Shown here piece after piece: positions 47,301 to 54,519 of a stretch of 64,000 nucleotides of DNA (position 1 is the first letter of the stretch; the number at the start of each line of letters is the position of its first letter). The notes beneath the pieces are model-generated. The model had not been told where the DNA came from. It searched no databases and saw nothing but the letters and a program-made list of their open reading frames with translations. The stretch lies in contig NZ_AUCN01000018.1 in NCBI RefSeq assembly GCF_000429785.1, forward strand, positions 62,001-126,000. The letters run 5' to 3'. Source of the DNA: Chitinibacter tainanensis DSM 15459. Lineage in GTDB: Bacteria > Pseudomonadota > Gammaproteobacteria > Burkholderiales > Chitinibacteraceae. The position numbers were made by a program, and so were the translations under genes.

Positions 47301-47559
47301 CTTTACTGAATTGAAGATTGATCGGGCCTTTGTGCGTGGCGCCAGCCAAGATCAATCTGCCCGCACCATTCTGGAACACAGCGTCACCTTGGGCAGTAAA
47401 TTCAACCTCAATCTGGTCGCCGAAGGCGTGGAAACCCAAGAGGACTGGGATTTAGTGGTCTCAGCGGGTTGCCATGAGGTGCAAGGCTATCTGGTGGCCG
47501 AGCCGATGGCAGCTGCCGACTTTTTGGTCTGGAAGCAAAACTGGGAAGCGCACCATTAA
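41335..47559 (+). CDS. Giant multi-PAS hybrid histidine kinase ending in an EAL phosphodiesterase domain
   Basis: A 2074-residue soluble protein with no clear TM segment. The order appears to be five PAS domains (1-690), a GAF-like domain (about 700-860), two more PAS (880-1130), HisKA (H1175 in MSHEIRTPLNS), HATPase (N-box at 1292, GTGLGLAIS near 1352), REC1 (D1465), an Hpt-like segment (H1605 in CHRLKSVARTVGA), REC2 (D1733) and EAL (1775-2070). In the EAL domain the signature reads E1853-C-L, with DDFGTG at 1973, K1994 and AEGVET all kept, so c-di-GMP hydrolysis is plausible. A complete phosphorelay seems joined directly to c-di-GMP turnover. The adjacent response regulator is a likely partner. 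Confidence 0.92.
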   Translation: MSASSDPMLNTVSAAPLCSAALLRLLGQVSGMVYRCRLDSERTVDFAAEAALRLTGYPASTLCQELPGGWLSLIHPEDRPTFGQQSLDRLQTQQGYQLEYRLVRSDGATVWVQDQGYGIYDEAGQLIGIEALVLDIAARKEREQHLLSHQHHLQALYDQSPDLLLTIDWQQQIILDCNQTLLNTLGYYKHEIIGQNWLQLYTPESAALFTESWQALLLSKQELQDVALDLRSKQQRVINVLLHAHFVTPEQETTPVLSVTWRDISKLKNTLHELARSEQRLGALLESSAVPTMICSGLRGINYLNPAFIELFGYSSVDLIDLTQWWQQAFPDPHYRTHVEQEWNQRIQQAQQGQSVFSRFVAHVCAKNGQYKSVALHCAPLEDDWQDEIVLTFTDLGAQLAQQNELVERELRYRSLFDAAHLSIWHEDMSELVAMLDELRLSGISDIDAYLRDKPEAIYSLLSGMKVTDVNPATLILFETSKEALLQGFSQLFGEGALDVAREEIRAFWRKEERFRSEVNLITATGKPFKAILAFPIPANVTTAKYVPVTVQDLSNPLELKNELALHAEIVENLQQAVHLISARDGRVVYANPTAEAMFGFAAEEMLGVSVTELIASDESASPHNSQRLLQLLQEQGHWEGELLNLRKDGSQFWSRLSSSSFEHMHYGPVWVSVQRDITEERHAREELDLRNLQLNAIVDIQGDFISSQNERQAFNLILLELQRLSQSGFTLIAEVLGQGEQRQLKINAIRHQLWDAATVALFEQNISSGWEFDCALCPSAAEVVQEGMAKFLPHIPALLGKTGEQLGLPALGASWLIPIHYGNRVNGLVILGDLPAGGLQVLATLEPLLLTYSQLLTAMQSKREFRRANEALFQRDQLWKAAIEGSGHGVWDWDLRNQQMTFTETWANLLGLHINELANTFSEWEQRLHPDDRRQALEQLNDYLQGRSQAYASEYRLRGKAGQYVWILGRGTIVQRDEQGQPLRMIGTSTDITQRKATEEQLLANRAQLAGMIDGAMDAIVTTDTEFNIILFNRAAEQMFGFPASQILGCPIEALIPVRHTLTHREYMHQFAREGDHTRKMRSYNVRQVHGRRANGEEFPVEVSISYSDNYGNPIYTAMVRDITERIEHEHNMVELNVKLEERVIERTRELDAARHLAESANRAKSAFVANMSHEIRTPLNSVLGMAHLALQTELNPKQRDYLQKITASGQHLLGLINDILDFSKIEAGKLEIEHCPFNLADMLAEIRDIMEPRASEKHLAFDLFHDQLELRTVEGDALRLKQVLLNLLSNAIKFTEHGRVSLCLASDPAEPERLEFKVCDTGIGIPQHAQQRLFEPFDQADSSTTRKYGGTGLGLAISRQLVGLMGGELKLRSQLHLGSEFSFAIRLPISAEQLPASTTHGSAQQTLPKLAGKRVLLADDHPFNQQVGADLLSQVGIQVVIANDGREAVRLAEAELFDAILLDIQMPEMDGYTACKILRQNPRFKDLPIIAMTANVSTEDRQLCREAGMNDFLGKPVQPDKLYQTLMYWLQSNTVTDLPSYTPSPTDRHPLFDPTVLNVMFGADPQRQHKYLQKFADTLREGLANLAPELAASNLHKISSECHRLKSVARTVGAMALGERLADLETHQTTLPLDVMREKIAELQRLFTQTCAHLQTQGLLAASCEAEPQLSIHNIDPELRVMLLDDDVFMLDLLAQHLQDLGLVHITRCLDAHAALAQLEQMETPDWILCDLQMPDMDGIAFLRQLGQQAFTGQVAILSGLDDNVLKATEKLAHSFRLNIHGALSKPIRKEDLARLLSESAQLQPRLQHAAGSQTMQLERSELEWGLAHGAIELFYQPKVSTRTHTVVGAECLARWRHPQRGLLGPYTFVPALEQHGLVDELTFQVLRLAVSQLRQWQAAGMQIKLSVNVSMDNLHRLELPELFCQVLDDNDIAPESITLEITETQLSHDYVLSLDILTRLRIKGFGLSIDDFGTGFSTMEHLMQTPFTELKIDRAFVRGASQDQSARTILEHSVTLGSKFNLNLVAEGVETQEDWDLVVSAGCHEVQGYLVAEPMAAADFLVWKQNWEAHH

Positions 47560-47587
47560 GCGCATTAACGAAAAATAGGATCACACC

Positions 47588-48757
47588 ATGTCGCAAGCAG
47601 AGCAACCAAGTGTACTGATCGTTGATGATGACCTTTTCATGCTGGATTTTCTGCATGATGCCCTTAGCGAAAGCTGCCAGCTGATTACCGCCGAATCCGG
47701 GCAAGAAGCGCTCGATAAAGCGCGACAAAAGCACCCGCAGCTCATCATTGCCGATGTGCAAATGCCCGGCATGGATGGCTATACCCTATGCCGAGAGCTT
47801 AAAGACGATTTTGATACCTGCGATATTCCGGTGATTTTTTTATCGGCGCTCGATAGTATCGATGATCGGCTGCAAGGCTTTGAAATTGGTGGCGAAGATT
47901 ACCTGCTCAAGCCGATCAATCCGAAGGTGCTGGAAGCCAAGGTGATCCAGACTTTGCGCCGGGTACAAGAGCGCCAGCAGCTCAAATCCCAAAGTCAATA
48001 CGCCACCAATACCGCCATGGTGGCCATGACCAGCATGAGCGAAACTGGCATGGTGATTGAAGCAATCAAGCGCTTTAATTTATGCCAAACGCCGCTGGCC
48101 TTGGCTAGCGAGCTGGTCAATGCGCAAGCGATGTTTGAGGTCAATAGCGTGGTGCAGTTGCTTCTGCCCAATGGTGACTCTTTGATTGTGAATCAGCATG
48201 GCCCGGCTTCGGAGCTTGAATCCTCCATCTTGCAGCATATGGCGGGCATGGATCGGATCACCCAATACCGCAATCGCCTCGCCATTACCTACCCGCATAC
48301 CCGCACCCTGATTACCAATTTACCGCAAGACGACCCCGAGCGGTGCGGGCGGCTACGCGATCACCTTGCCATGCTGGTGGAGGCCGCAGAAGTCCGGCTG
48401 GATTCGCTTAACACCTCCGCAGAATCCGAATCACGCGGCTCGGTCATTGAGCAAACCATTCAACAGCTGACCGAAACGCTGGCCAATATTGATGAGCTAC
48501 AACGCACTGGCCGGGCCTCGGCCTCGCTGATTCTGAATAACATCATCATGCGGGTGGAAGTCGCGCTGGTGGGGTTGCAGCTCACCGATAGCCAAGAAAA
48601 CGCCCTGATGAGCATCATTCACGATGGGATGGAAGATGTCTCGAGTACCCTGCTGGTGGAGGCGCATTTTCAAGATCAGCTCAGTGCCGCTATTCGTGAT
48701 TTGCAAAAGGCAGTGGGCACATACCCCACCACCGCGCTACATAAACAGCAGCAATAA
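47588..48757 (+). CDS. Response regulator with uncharacterised C-terminal domain
   Basis: A 389-residue protein. Residues 8-130 are a receiver domain (acidic DDD pocket near 15-17, phospho-Asp in IIADVQMPGMDGY, Lys in YLLKPINPK). Residues 145-380 were not recognised: a mixed region with VNSVVQLLLPNGDSLIV that looks somewhat GAF-like, followed by long helices. There is no HTH, GGDEF, EAL or HD motif. It starts 28 bp after the giant kinase gene, with AATAGGA upstream, and shares its strand, so it probably receives phosphate from it. Confidence 0.85.
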   Translation: MSQAEQPSVLIVDDDLFMLDFLHDALSESCQLITAESGQEALDKARQKHPQLIIADVQMPGMDGYTLCRELKDDFDTCDIPVIFLSALDSIDDRLQGFEIGGEDYLLKPINPKVLEAKVIQTLRRVQERQQLKSQSQYATNTAMVAMTSMSETGMVIEAIKRFNLCQTPLALASELVNAQAMFEVNSVVQLLLPNGDSLIVNQHGPASELESSILQHMAGMDRITQYRNRLAITYPHTRTLITNLPQDDPERCGRLRDHLAMLVEAAEVRLDSLNTSAESESRGSVIEQTIQQLTETLANIDELQRTGRASASLILNNIIMRVEVALVGLQLTDSQENALMSIIHDGMEDVSSTLLVEAHFQDQLSAAIRDLQKAVGTYPTTALHKQQQ

Positions 48758-48775
48758 GCTCTGCCCAGCATAAAA

Positions 48776-48808
48776 CAATGCCCCGGATTAACGGGGCATT
48801 GTTTTTTT
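48776..48808 (+). terminator. Rho-independent terminator after the response regulator
   Basis: CAATGCCCCG pairs with CGGGGCATTG over a 6-nt loop, followed by seven T. It closes the kinase-regulator operon. The A-rich side is weak, so it acts mainly on the plus strand. Confidence 0.92.
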
Positions 48809-48835
48809 GGAAGACTACCGCTGGCACGTTCTCAA

Positions 48836-49021
48836 TTACATAATCCGCCAGCGATCGCGCAAGCGCTCTAGGGTTTCTTCCTCGCAGCACAGCGGGCGCC
48901 GGCGTTGTGGCTGTTGCCAGTGGCTATTTAAATAGAAAGGTGAGTGCGAAAAAGCATCGTAAGCGGGGGTACGCGCGCCTTCACGTAAGCGACGAACAAG
49001 CTCAGTAAGAAACCGTAGCAT
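48836..49021 (-). CDS. Small arginine-rich hypothetical protein
   Basis: A 61-residue protein beginning MLRFLTELVRRLREGARTPA, with an aromatic middle (AYDAFSHSPFYL), a basic patch (QPQRRRP), a Cys pair and a charged helix at the end. It has a strong ribosome site (AAGGAG, 8 nt before the ATG), which is the main reason to believe it. It is divergent from the LysR gene, which may regulate it. No family recognised. Confidence 0.6.
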   Translation of the reverse strand: MLRFLTELVRRLREGARTPAYDAFSHSPFYLNSHWQQPQRRRPLCCEEETLERLRDRWRIM

Positions 49022-49127
49022 GATCAGCTCCTTTTGTTTTTGATATTGCGTTAATGTCTAGATGCACTCATCATAGACGGGGCCTAATCCGCCGATAAGC
49101 GTTAAAAAACAAACACTCCGTTCTTCC

Positions 49128-50036
49128 ATGAAAACAATCCTGCCACCCGATTCCTTACTTGCCTTTGAAGCACTGGCCCGTCTTGGCAGCTTTACCGCTG
49201 CCGCCGCTGAGCGTGGGTGCGCCAAAAGTCATATCAGCCAATTAATCCGTGAATTAGAGCAAGAGCTCGCCACCGTGCTGGTGCTGCGCAGTACCCGACG
49301 GATGACGCTAACCGAGAGCGGGCAAAAACTCTTACCCCATGCGGTGGCTTTGCGCGAGCTGCTGGGCCAGGTTCGGCTGGATATTGAAGACACCCAGCAA
49401 GGCCTGGATGGCGACTTATGGATCAGCACCACGCCATCGCTATCGCAGTATGCTGTTGGCCCTTTGATGGCCGAACTGGCGCGTTTACACCCAGGCTTGC
49501 GGATTCGGGTGGATTCCAACAACAGGCTGATTTCGCCGGGGGCGGATGGGGTGGATTTTTGTATTCGGGTAGGCCGGGTGGGCGATGAACGACTAGTGGC
49601 CAAAACGCTGGGCTATGCCCACGATAAGCTGTATGCCTCGCCCCGCTATCTGGCCAGCGCACCACCGCTGACGCATCCGGATCAGCTATTGCAGCACACC
49701 ACGCTGATTAATGATGATTACCAGCATTCGCGCGCGTGGCGCTTGCTCAATGGCGAGCAAGAGCTGACCGCCCCACTGCAACCGATTTTATGTAGCGACA
49801 CCAACCCCACACTGGCAGTCAGCGCGATCTGTGGCTATGGCATTGCGTTGTTGCCTCAGTTTGTGGGTCAAACCTATTGCGAACTAGGGCTACTGGAGCC
49901 CTTACTGCCTGAGTGGCATGCAAACCCCACCCCGGTATATCTCGTCTACCCTTTTCGCGCTTCGGTTCCACGCAAATACCGGGTATTTATTGATTTTATT
50001 GTCGAGGCGCTACGCGAGCGCTTAGCCCCTGGCTAA
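49128..50036 (+). CDS. LysR-family transcriptional regulator
   Basis: A 302-residue regulator with the N-terminal winged helix (about 8-65, LAFEALARLGSFTAAAAERG and SHISQLIRELEQEL) and a C-terminal periplasmic-binding-like effector domain (about 95-298). The form is that of the AaeR/DsdC-like group acting with another regulator's target nearby. Effector and target are unknown; a divergent small gene starts 106 bp upstream. It ends 4 bp into the L,D-transpeptidase gene, which runs convergently. Confidence 0.92.
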   Translation: MKTILPPDSLLAFEALARLGSFTAAAAERGCAKSHISQLIRELEQELATVLVLRSTRRMTLTESGQKLLPHAVALRELLGQVRLDIEDTQQGLDGDLWISTTPSLSQYAVGPLMAELARLHPGLRIRVDSNNRLISPGADGVDFCIRVGRVGDERLVAKTLGYAHDKLYASPRYLASAPPLTHPDQLLQHTTLINDDYQHSRAWRLLNGEQELTAPLQPILCSDTNPTLAVSAICGYGIALLPQFVGQTYCELGLLEPLLPEWHANPTPVYLVYPFRASVPRKYRVFIDFIVEALRERLAPG

Positions 50037-51217
50037 GGTTTGGGTGCGGTGGCGACCTGGCCAATAGCGCTGGGCGCCGGATTGTCTAGCAGTTTCAGCG
50101 CGGCATTAATCCCACGGCTGGTTTGGTATTGCTGATAAATATCGGCATACCAGCGCACTTTCTCGCCCTCCAGCTGGGCGGGCCAATACACAAAATACAC
50201 TTTCACCGGCGCGGCCACCGCTTCGGAGTAGGTTTTTTTGCTCGCCACCCGCTGGCCAATGGTGCCGGCATTCACCCCCAGCACCCAAGCCGCCAGCTGC
50301 TGCCATTGCTGTACCCGCACGCAGCCCGACGAAGCTGCACGGTTTTCCCGGCCGAATAGCCCTTTGCTGGGTGTATCGTGCAGGTAAATCCCATTGCTGG
50401 CGGTTAGCTCGAATTTCAGCCGCCCCAAGGCATTATTCGCGCCCGGGTCTTGCACAAAGCGATAGCGCCCCAAGCCGCCTTCAGCCGAGACGGTGGCTGG
50501 ATCGACGGCATTGCCGTCCGCATCGAGCATGCGCAATTTATGCTTCTGGATTTTGGCCAGATTCAGTTTGCCGCCCTGCTGCAAATCATGTTTGATCACC
50601 ACCGGCGGCACACTCCAGTTGGGGTTGTATTTAATCGCGGCAATCTGGGTGGCCAGCAGCGGCGTTTCGCGATCGGTTTTGCCAATGACAATCCGCGAGC
50701 TTAAAACCTGCTGCCCGCCCTGATAGGCCGTGAGGGTATAGGCTGGAATATTAATCACTACATAGCGTTCAGGCGCATGCTGTAGCAGGGTATACATTTG
50801 GGGTAATTGCCATTGCAGCAAGGCGGCTCGCTTGGCATCGGTGAGATTAAGATTAAAGCGGGTTTGTTTATCCAGCACCCCATCTTCTTTCATGCTCAGG
50901 CCCAGCTGAAACTCGCGCAAAGTGGCATCCAGCTCGGGGCCAAATTGCGCATCCAGCGGCAGCGGAAAACCCAGCTCGGTCAGCCGCTGCTTGGCCAATT
51001 TCACGTCTTCGCCCTGCATGCCGCGGCGTAATGGCCGCTCGCCGGGTACCAGCGTCGCCGTGCTGGCGGCGGCCGGATTAAGCTGTTGGGCATAGTGCTG
51101 CAAGGCGGCATATTCCTGCGCCGTCACCGCGTTAGCCGATTGCATCCCCAGCAGCCCTAAGCCCCCTAACGCCAACAGCCTGATTTTAAACACGCTCTTA
51201 CCCGCCTTATTCGTCAT
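50033..51217 (-). CDS. L,D-transpeptidase (YkuD domain) with peptidoglycan-binding domain
   Basis: A 394-residue exported protein. A signal peptide (about 12-31, LLALGGLGLLGMQSANA) is followed by a PG_binding_1 domain (GMQGEDVKLAKQRLTELGF, about 65-120) and the YkuD catalytic domain with the HDTPSKGLFGRENRAASSGC region holding the catalytic His and Cys. The family cross-links or anchors peptidoglycan in the periplasm. The long YcbB-type layout fits LdtD-like enzymes. The frame is open to 51373; the ATG at 51217 gives the signal peptide a normal position. Confidence 0.9.
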   Translation of the reverse strand: MTNKAGKSVFKIRLLALGGLGLLGMQSANAVTAQEYAALQHYAQQLNPAAASTATLVPGERPLRRGMQGEDVKLAKQRLTELGFPLPLDAQFGPELDATLREFQLGLSMKEDGVLDKQTRFNLNLTDAKRAALLQWQLPQMYTLLQHAPERYVVINIPAYTLTAYQGGQQVLSSRIVIGKTDRETPLLATQIAAIKYNPNWSVPPVVIKHDLQQGGKLNLAKIQKHKLRMLDADGNAVDPATVSAEGGLGRYRFVQDPGANNALGRLKFELTASNGIYLHDTPSKGLFGRENRAASSGCVRVQQWQQLAAWVLGVNAGTIGQRVASKKTYSEAVAAPVKVYFVYWPAQLEGEKVRWYADIYQQYQTSRGINAALKLLDNPAPSAIGQVATAPKP

Positions 51218-51334
51218 CAGCTTTTCATCATGCCATTGTCTGCACGCTCGTTCATCAATGCGTAAGCATATCGAAATCAAATACAACAATTCGCCGCTCA
51301 AGCAGCGTTGCTGCCGGCGCTGCGCCGAAACCGG

Positions 51335-51340
51335 TATAAT
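51335..51340 (+). promoter_or_regulatory. -10 element placed for a leaderless transcript
   Basis: A consensus TATAAT ends 6 bp before the GNAT gene ATG, so transcription would start at or next to the A of the ATG. The -35 is not clear. Leaderless translation is an inference from the spacing. Confidence 0.4.
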
Positions 51341-51346
51341 TTGCCA

Positions 51347-51832
51347 ATGCATACGCTGATACGCCCGCTGCAAAGCAGCGATTTAGCCCCACTCGCCGAG
51401 ATCGTGCGCGATAGCTTGCTCGCCTGCGATGAGCTAGATTTACAAGATTTAAGCGCCGAGGACATGGCCCGCTGGCAAGAGGAGATTTTGTATCTGCTCA
51501 CCCATCCGCCGGCAGCCCAATTGGTGAGCCTCGTCGCGACGCAAGCGGGTGTGCTGCAGGGAGTGGCGCAACTGAATAACGATGGCGAAATCAATGTGCT
51601 CCTGGTTGCCCCCGCTTGGCAAGATCAGGGCATTGGCGCCGCACTGTTGCAAGAAATCGCCCTGCATGGCCATTGCGCGCAGCTGGCACAATTACAAGTG
51701 CACAGCACTCATACCGCCTATGGCTTTTTTTATCGCTATGGCTTTCGCCCCGGCAGTCGGGAATTTAACGAATGGCTGATCGCCGATCTTCATCAATGGA
51801 AATTCAATCATGAGCAACACCTTACTCACTAA
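51347..51832 (+). CDS. GNAT-family N-acetyltransferase
   Basis: About 161 residues beginning [20 protein letters not shown]. The acetyl-CoA loop appears in [20 protein letters not shown] and the C-terminal [12 protein letters not shown] strand-helix is typical of GNAT enzymes. The substrate is unknown. No ribosome site precedes the ATG, and a TATAAT lies 6 bp upstream. It overlaps the YecA-like gene by 23 bp, so the two are coupled. Confidence 0.88.
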   Translation: MHTLIRPLQSSDLAPLAEIVRDSLLACDELDLQDLSAEDMARWQEEILYLLTHPPAAQLVSLVATQAGVLQGVAQLNNDGEINVLLVAPAWQDQGIGAALLQEIALHGHCAQLAQLQVHSTHTAYGFFYRYGFRPGSREFNEWLIADLHQWKFNHEQHLTH

Positions 51833-52517
51833 CGATCAGCTCGAAGCACTCGATGGCTTTCTGATGTCGCCCCGTACGCCCGGCGAAACCATGGACGTGG
51901 AAATGCTCGATGGCTTTCTGGTGGCCCTCGCCATCGGACCGGACGAAGTCGCCGAAGAGGAATGGCTGCCCGCTGTTTTTGCCGGTACGCCCCCCGAATT
52001 TGACTCGCACGCCGAAGCGGACGAGATCTTTAGTCTGATTCGCCAGCATATGGCCAGCATCAAGGCCGCGTTTTCCATTAGCCGCCGCGATAATCCGGGC
52101 GAGAATCCACTGTATGTGCCGGTGATTTTGTCGGATGAAGAACAAGACGAGCGCTGGCAAAAAACCATGGGGGCCTACTGGGCATCCGGTTTTTATGCCG
52201 GGATTGAAGCCCGCGCCGAGGCTTGGGATAAGCTCTTAAGCCAGAGCGAAGAGCTCGATAGCGCCGTGGATAAAATTCTGGCACTGGCCCTGACCGATGA
52301 AGAAGACCTTGAAGAGGGCCAGAGCCTGCTAAGCATCAAAGAGCGCGAAGAGCGAATTTCCGAGCTGCCATGGCACATCGAAGACGTGATGTACTACGTG
52401 CTGGAAAATAAATTCGGCAAGGTCGAGCAAGTGGTCCGCGAAGAGCCGAAAGTGGGCCGCAACGACCCTTGCCATTGCGGCTCGGGTAAAAAATTCAAAA
52501 AGTGCCACGGCGCTTGA
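51810..52517 (+). CDS. UPF0149 (YecA/YgfB-like) protein with C-terminal SEC-C motif
   Basis: A 235-residue acidic protein. Residues 1-170 form the UPF0149 helical domain ([20 protein letters not shown], then [14 protein letters not shown]). The end, [20 protein letters not shown], is a SEC-C zinc motif like the one at the SecA C-terminus, which can contact ribosomes or SecB. E. coli YecA has this same layout and binds metal and ribosomes. Function here is otherwise unknown. Confidence 0.9.
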   Translation: MSNTLLTNDQLEALDGFLMSPRTPGETMDVEMLDGFLVALAIGPDEVAEEEWLPAVFAGTPPEFDSHAEADEIFSLIRQHMASIKAAFSISRRDNPGENPLYVPVILSDEEQDERWQKTMGAYWASGFYAGIEARAEAWDKLLSQSEELDSAVDKILALALTDEEDLEEGQSLLSIKEREERISELPWHIEDVMYYVLENKFGKVEQVVREEPKVGRNDPCHCGSGKKFKKCHGA

Positions 52518-52527
52518 GCCTCGCCTA

Positions 52528-53562
52528 ATGCTTGCCCAGCTGCTGGCCCCGCTTAAACCCCAGCTTAAAGCCTTTCACCCATCGCGCATGTTGCTAGGGG
52601 CGATGGCCTTTGCTTTGCCACTCGGGGTTTTATTGTGGCTGGGGCAGCCGATGCAAGCCGGCATGCTGGGTTTTGCTGTTTTTTATACGCTGATTAGCGA
52701 TATTGGCCATCGCCGCCGGGTGCGGCTGGAAAGCATGCTACTGGGCAATCTGGCCATTCTGGCCGCCGCCACGCTCAGTATGAGCCTCAATGAGCACTGG
52801 GGCTGGTGGCTCAGCGGCATTGTAGTGCTCATTAGCCTGATTGGCGCCAATATGGCAGCGGGTTTTACGCTAGATATCACCCTGCGCTCGATGGCCAGTG
52901 CATATCTGGTGGGGTATCCGGGCTCATTTATCACTGCGGATTTTTTACCGATGTATGTGCTGGGCGCTGTGCTAACCATGGCGCTGAGTATGGCGTTTGC
53001 GCCGCGGATGAATAACCCGCTCAATTTAGTAAAACCACCGAATTGGCGGCGTGAGTATCATTCACTGCGCAAGGGCGAACGGGCCGGGCTGACTTTTGGC
53101 ATTTTGCTGGCCTTTGCCTGCACCTTTAGCTTTTTTATTGCCCATCAAGCGGGCCTATCGGTGCCCAGCATCGCAGCGATTACCACCTTGATGGTATTCA
53201 AACCCGAACACGCCCAAACCATGACCAATATCTGGCTGCGGATCGTGGGGGTGTTGCTCGCTTCATTGCTAGCCTGGTGGCTGATTTTTCCCTTACATAA
53301 TTTGTGGCTGCTGCTGGCGCTCATTTCGCTGGTGGCCGCCTTACTGCCGATCGCCTTTGCCAATGGGCTGATGTACATCGCCGCTGTTAGTACCCTGCTG
53401 ATTTATATCTTACTGGCCTTTTTTGGCCTGCATGGCCAACTCGCGAAGCAGGCCGCTGAAAATCGCCTACTTGAAACCCTGCTCGGGGTGCTGGTGGCCG
53501 CGATTTTTGCCATGATTTTTCAAAGCCTCAAACCGGCTAATCCGCCTGAGGCGCCTTTTTAA
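52528..53562 (+). CDS. FUSC-family inner-membrane protein
   Basis: A 344-residue protein with about ten hydrophobic segments in two blocks split by a charged loop (NWRREYHSLRKGERAGLTFG). The pattern LMVFKPEHAQTMTNIWLRIV and the final LLETLLGVLVAAIFAMIF resemble the FUSC/ArAE (aromatic acid exporter, YccS-like) family. It is shorter than ArAE proteins and lacks their large cytoplasmic domain. Substrate unknown. It starts 10 bp after the YecA-like gene. Confidence 0.8.
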   Translation: MLAQLLAPLKPQLKAFHPSRMLLGAMAFALPLGVLLWLGQPMQAGMLGFAVFYTLISDIGHRRRVRLESMLLGNLAILAAATLSMSLNEHWGWWLSGIVVLISLIGANMAAGFTLDITLRSMASAYLVGYPGSFITADFLPMYVLGAVLTMALSMAFAPRMNNPLNLVKPPNWRREYHSLRKGERAGLTFGILLAFACTFSFFIAHQAGLSVPSIAAITTLMVFKPEHAQTMTNIWLRIVGVLLASLLAWWLIFPLHNLWLLLALISLVAALLPIAFANGLMYIAAVSTLLIYILLAFFGLHGQLAKQAAENRLLETLLGVLVAAIFAMIFQSLKPANPPEAPF

Positions 53563-53579
53563 TCCACGAGAAGATCCGC

Positions 53580-54419
53580 ATGCACCGTCTTGTTATTCAG
53601 GCTCCGCACATTGAAACCCAGCATCTCAAGCAATTGGCCCGCCTTGCTGGCGCGCACAGCATCGAGGCCATCCATCAGCAAGCCTTTCGCCTGCAGGGCG
53701 CCGACATCGCCAATGAAGAGGCAGTAGCTGATTTTTGCCAATCCAATGCGCTGGATTTTGCGTTTATTCCCGAAGACATCCGCGTCACTGACATTGGTCT
53801 GGTGGTGATGGACATGGATTCCACCCTGATCACCATCGAGTGCATTGATGAAATTGCCGACATGGTCGGCATTAAGCCAGAAGTGGCCGCCATTACCGCT
53901 GCCGCAATGCGCGGCGAGCTAGATTTCAATGCCAGCCTCACCCGTCGGGTGGCGCTACTAGCCGGGCTAGAAGAAAGCGCCTTGGAGCGCGTGTACAGCG
54001 AGCGCTTGCGCCTGATGCCTGGTGCCGAGGCCATGCTAAAAGGCTTTCAAGCGGCCGGCGCCAAAACCTTGCTGATCTCGGGCGGTTTTACTTTCTTTAC
54101 TGAAAAACTACAGGCTCGGCTGAGCCTAACGACCACGATTGCCAATGTGCTGGAAGTCGAAAACGGCAAGCTCACTGGCCGCGTGGTGGGCGATATTATC
54201 AATGCCGAGCGCAAGAAAACCGAGCTGATTGCCCACCGCGAAGCGCTGGGTCTGCGCCCCGAGCAGGTGGTCGCCATGGGCGATGGGGCCAATGACTTGC
54301 CGATGCTGCACGCTGCTGGCTTTGGCGTGGCGCTACATGCCAAGCCAAAAGTTCAGGCTGAAGCCCCGTACGTGATCAATACCGTGGGTATGGATGGCGT
54401 ACTCAATTACTTCCTTTGA
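53580..54419 (+). CDS. serB: Phosphoserine phosphatase
   Basis: A 279-residue HAD phosphatase, the last step of serine synthesis. The first 75 residues form a regulatory region like that of other SerB proteins. The catalytic domain has DMDSTLITIECIDEIAD (nucleophile and acid aspartates), LLISGGFTFF, and VAMGDGANDLPMLHAAG. Its length is slightly below the E. coli enzyme (322). It starts 17 bp after the FUSC gene and may be co-transcribed. Confidence 0.95.
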   Translation: MHRLVIQAPHIETQHLKQLARLAGAHSIEAIHQQAFRLQGADIANEEAVADFCQSNALDFAFIPEDIRVTDIGLVVMDMDSTLITIECIDEIADMVGIKPEVAAITAAAMRGELDFNASLTRRVALLAGLEESALERVYSERLRLMPGAEAMLKGFQAAGAKTLLISGGFTFFTEKLQARLSLTTTIANVLEVENGKLTGRVVGDIINAERKKTELIAHREALGLRPEQVVAMGDGANDLPMLHAAGFGVALHAKPKVQAEAPYVINTVGMDGVLNYFL

Positions 54420-54424
54420 TTGGG

Positions 54425-54451
54425 AGCAATACCCACTACAGGTATATTGCA
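54425..54451. repeat. Short GGGTAT-family inverted repeat (compact form)
   Basis: GAGCAATACCC faces GGTATATTGC over a 6-nt loop, with the extra TA in the right arm, like the copy at 3701. It begins 5 bp after the serB stop. Confidence 0.75.
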
Positions 54452-54461
54452 AGACCGCAAG

Positions 54462-54489
54462 AAAAACGGCACCCAAGGTGCCGTTTTTT
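54462..54489. terminator. Bidirectional terminator between serB and metZ
   Basis: AAAAACGGCACC pairs with GGTGCCGTTTTT around CAA. The flanking A and T runs let it work for serB (plus) and metZ (minus). Confidence 0.92.
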
Positions 54490-54519
54490 ACGTGGAGAGC
54501 CTAGCATCAGCGCCGCCGC

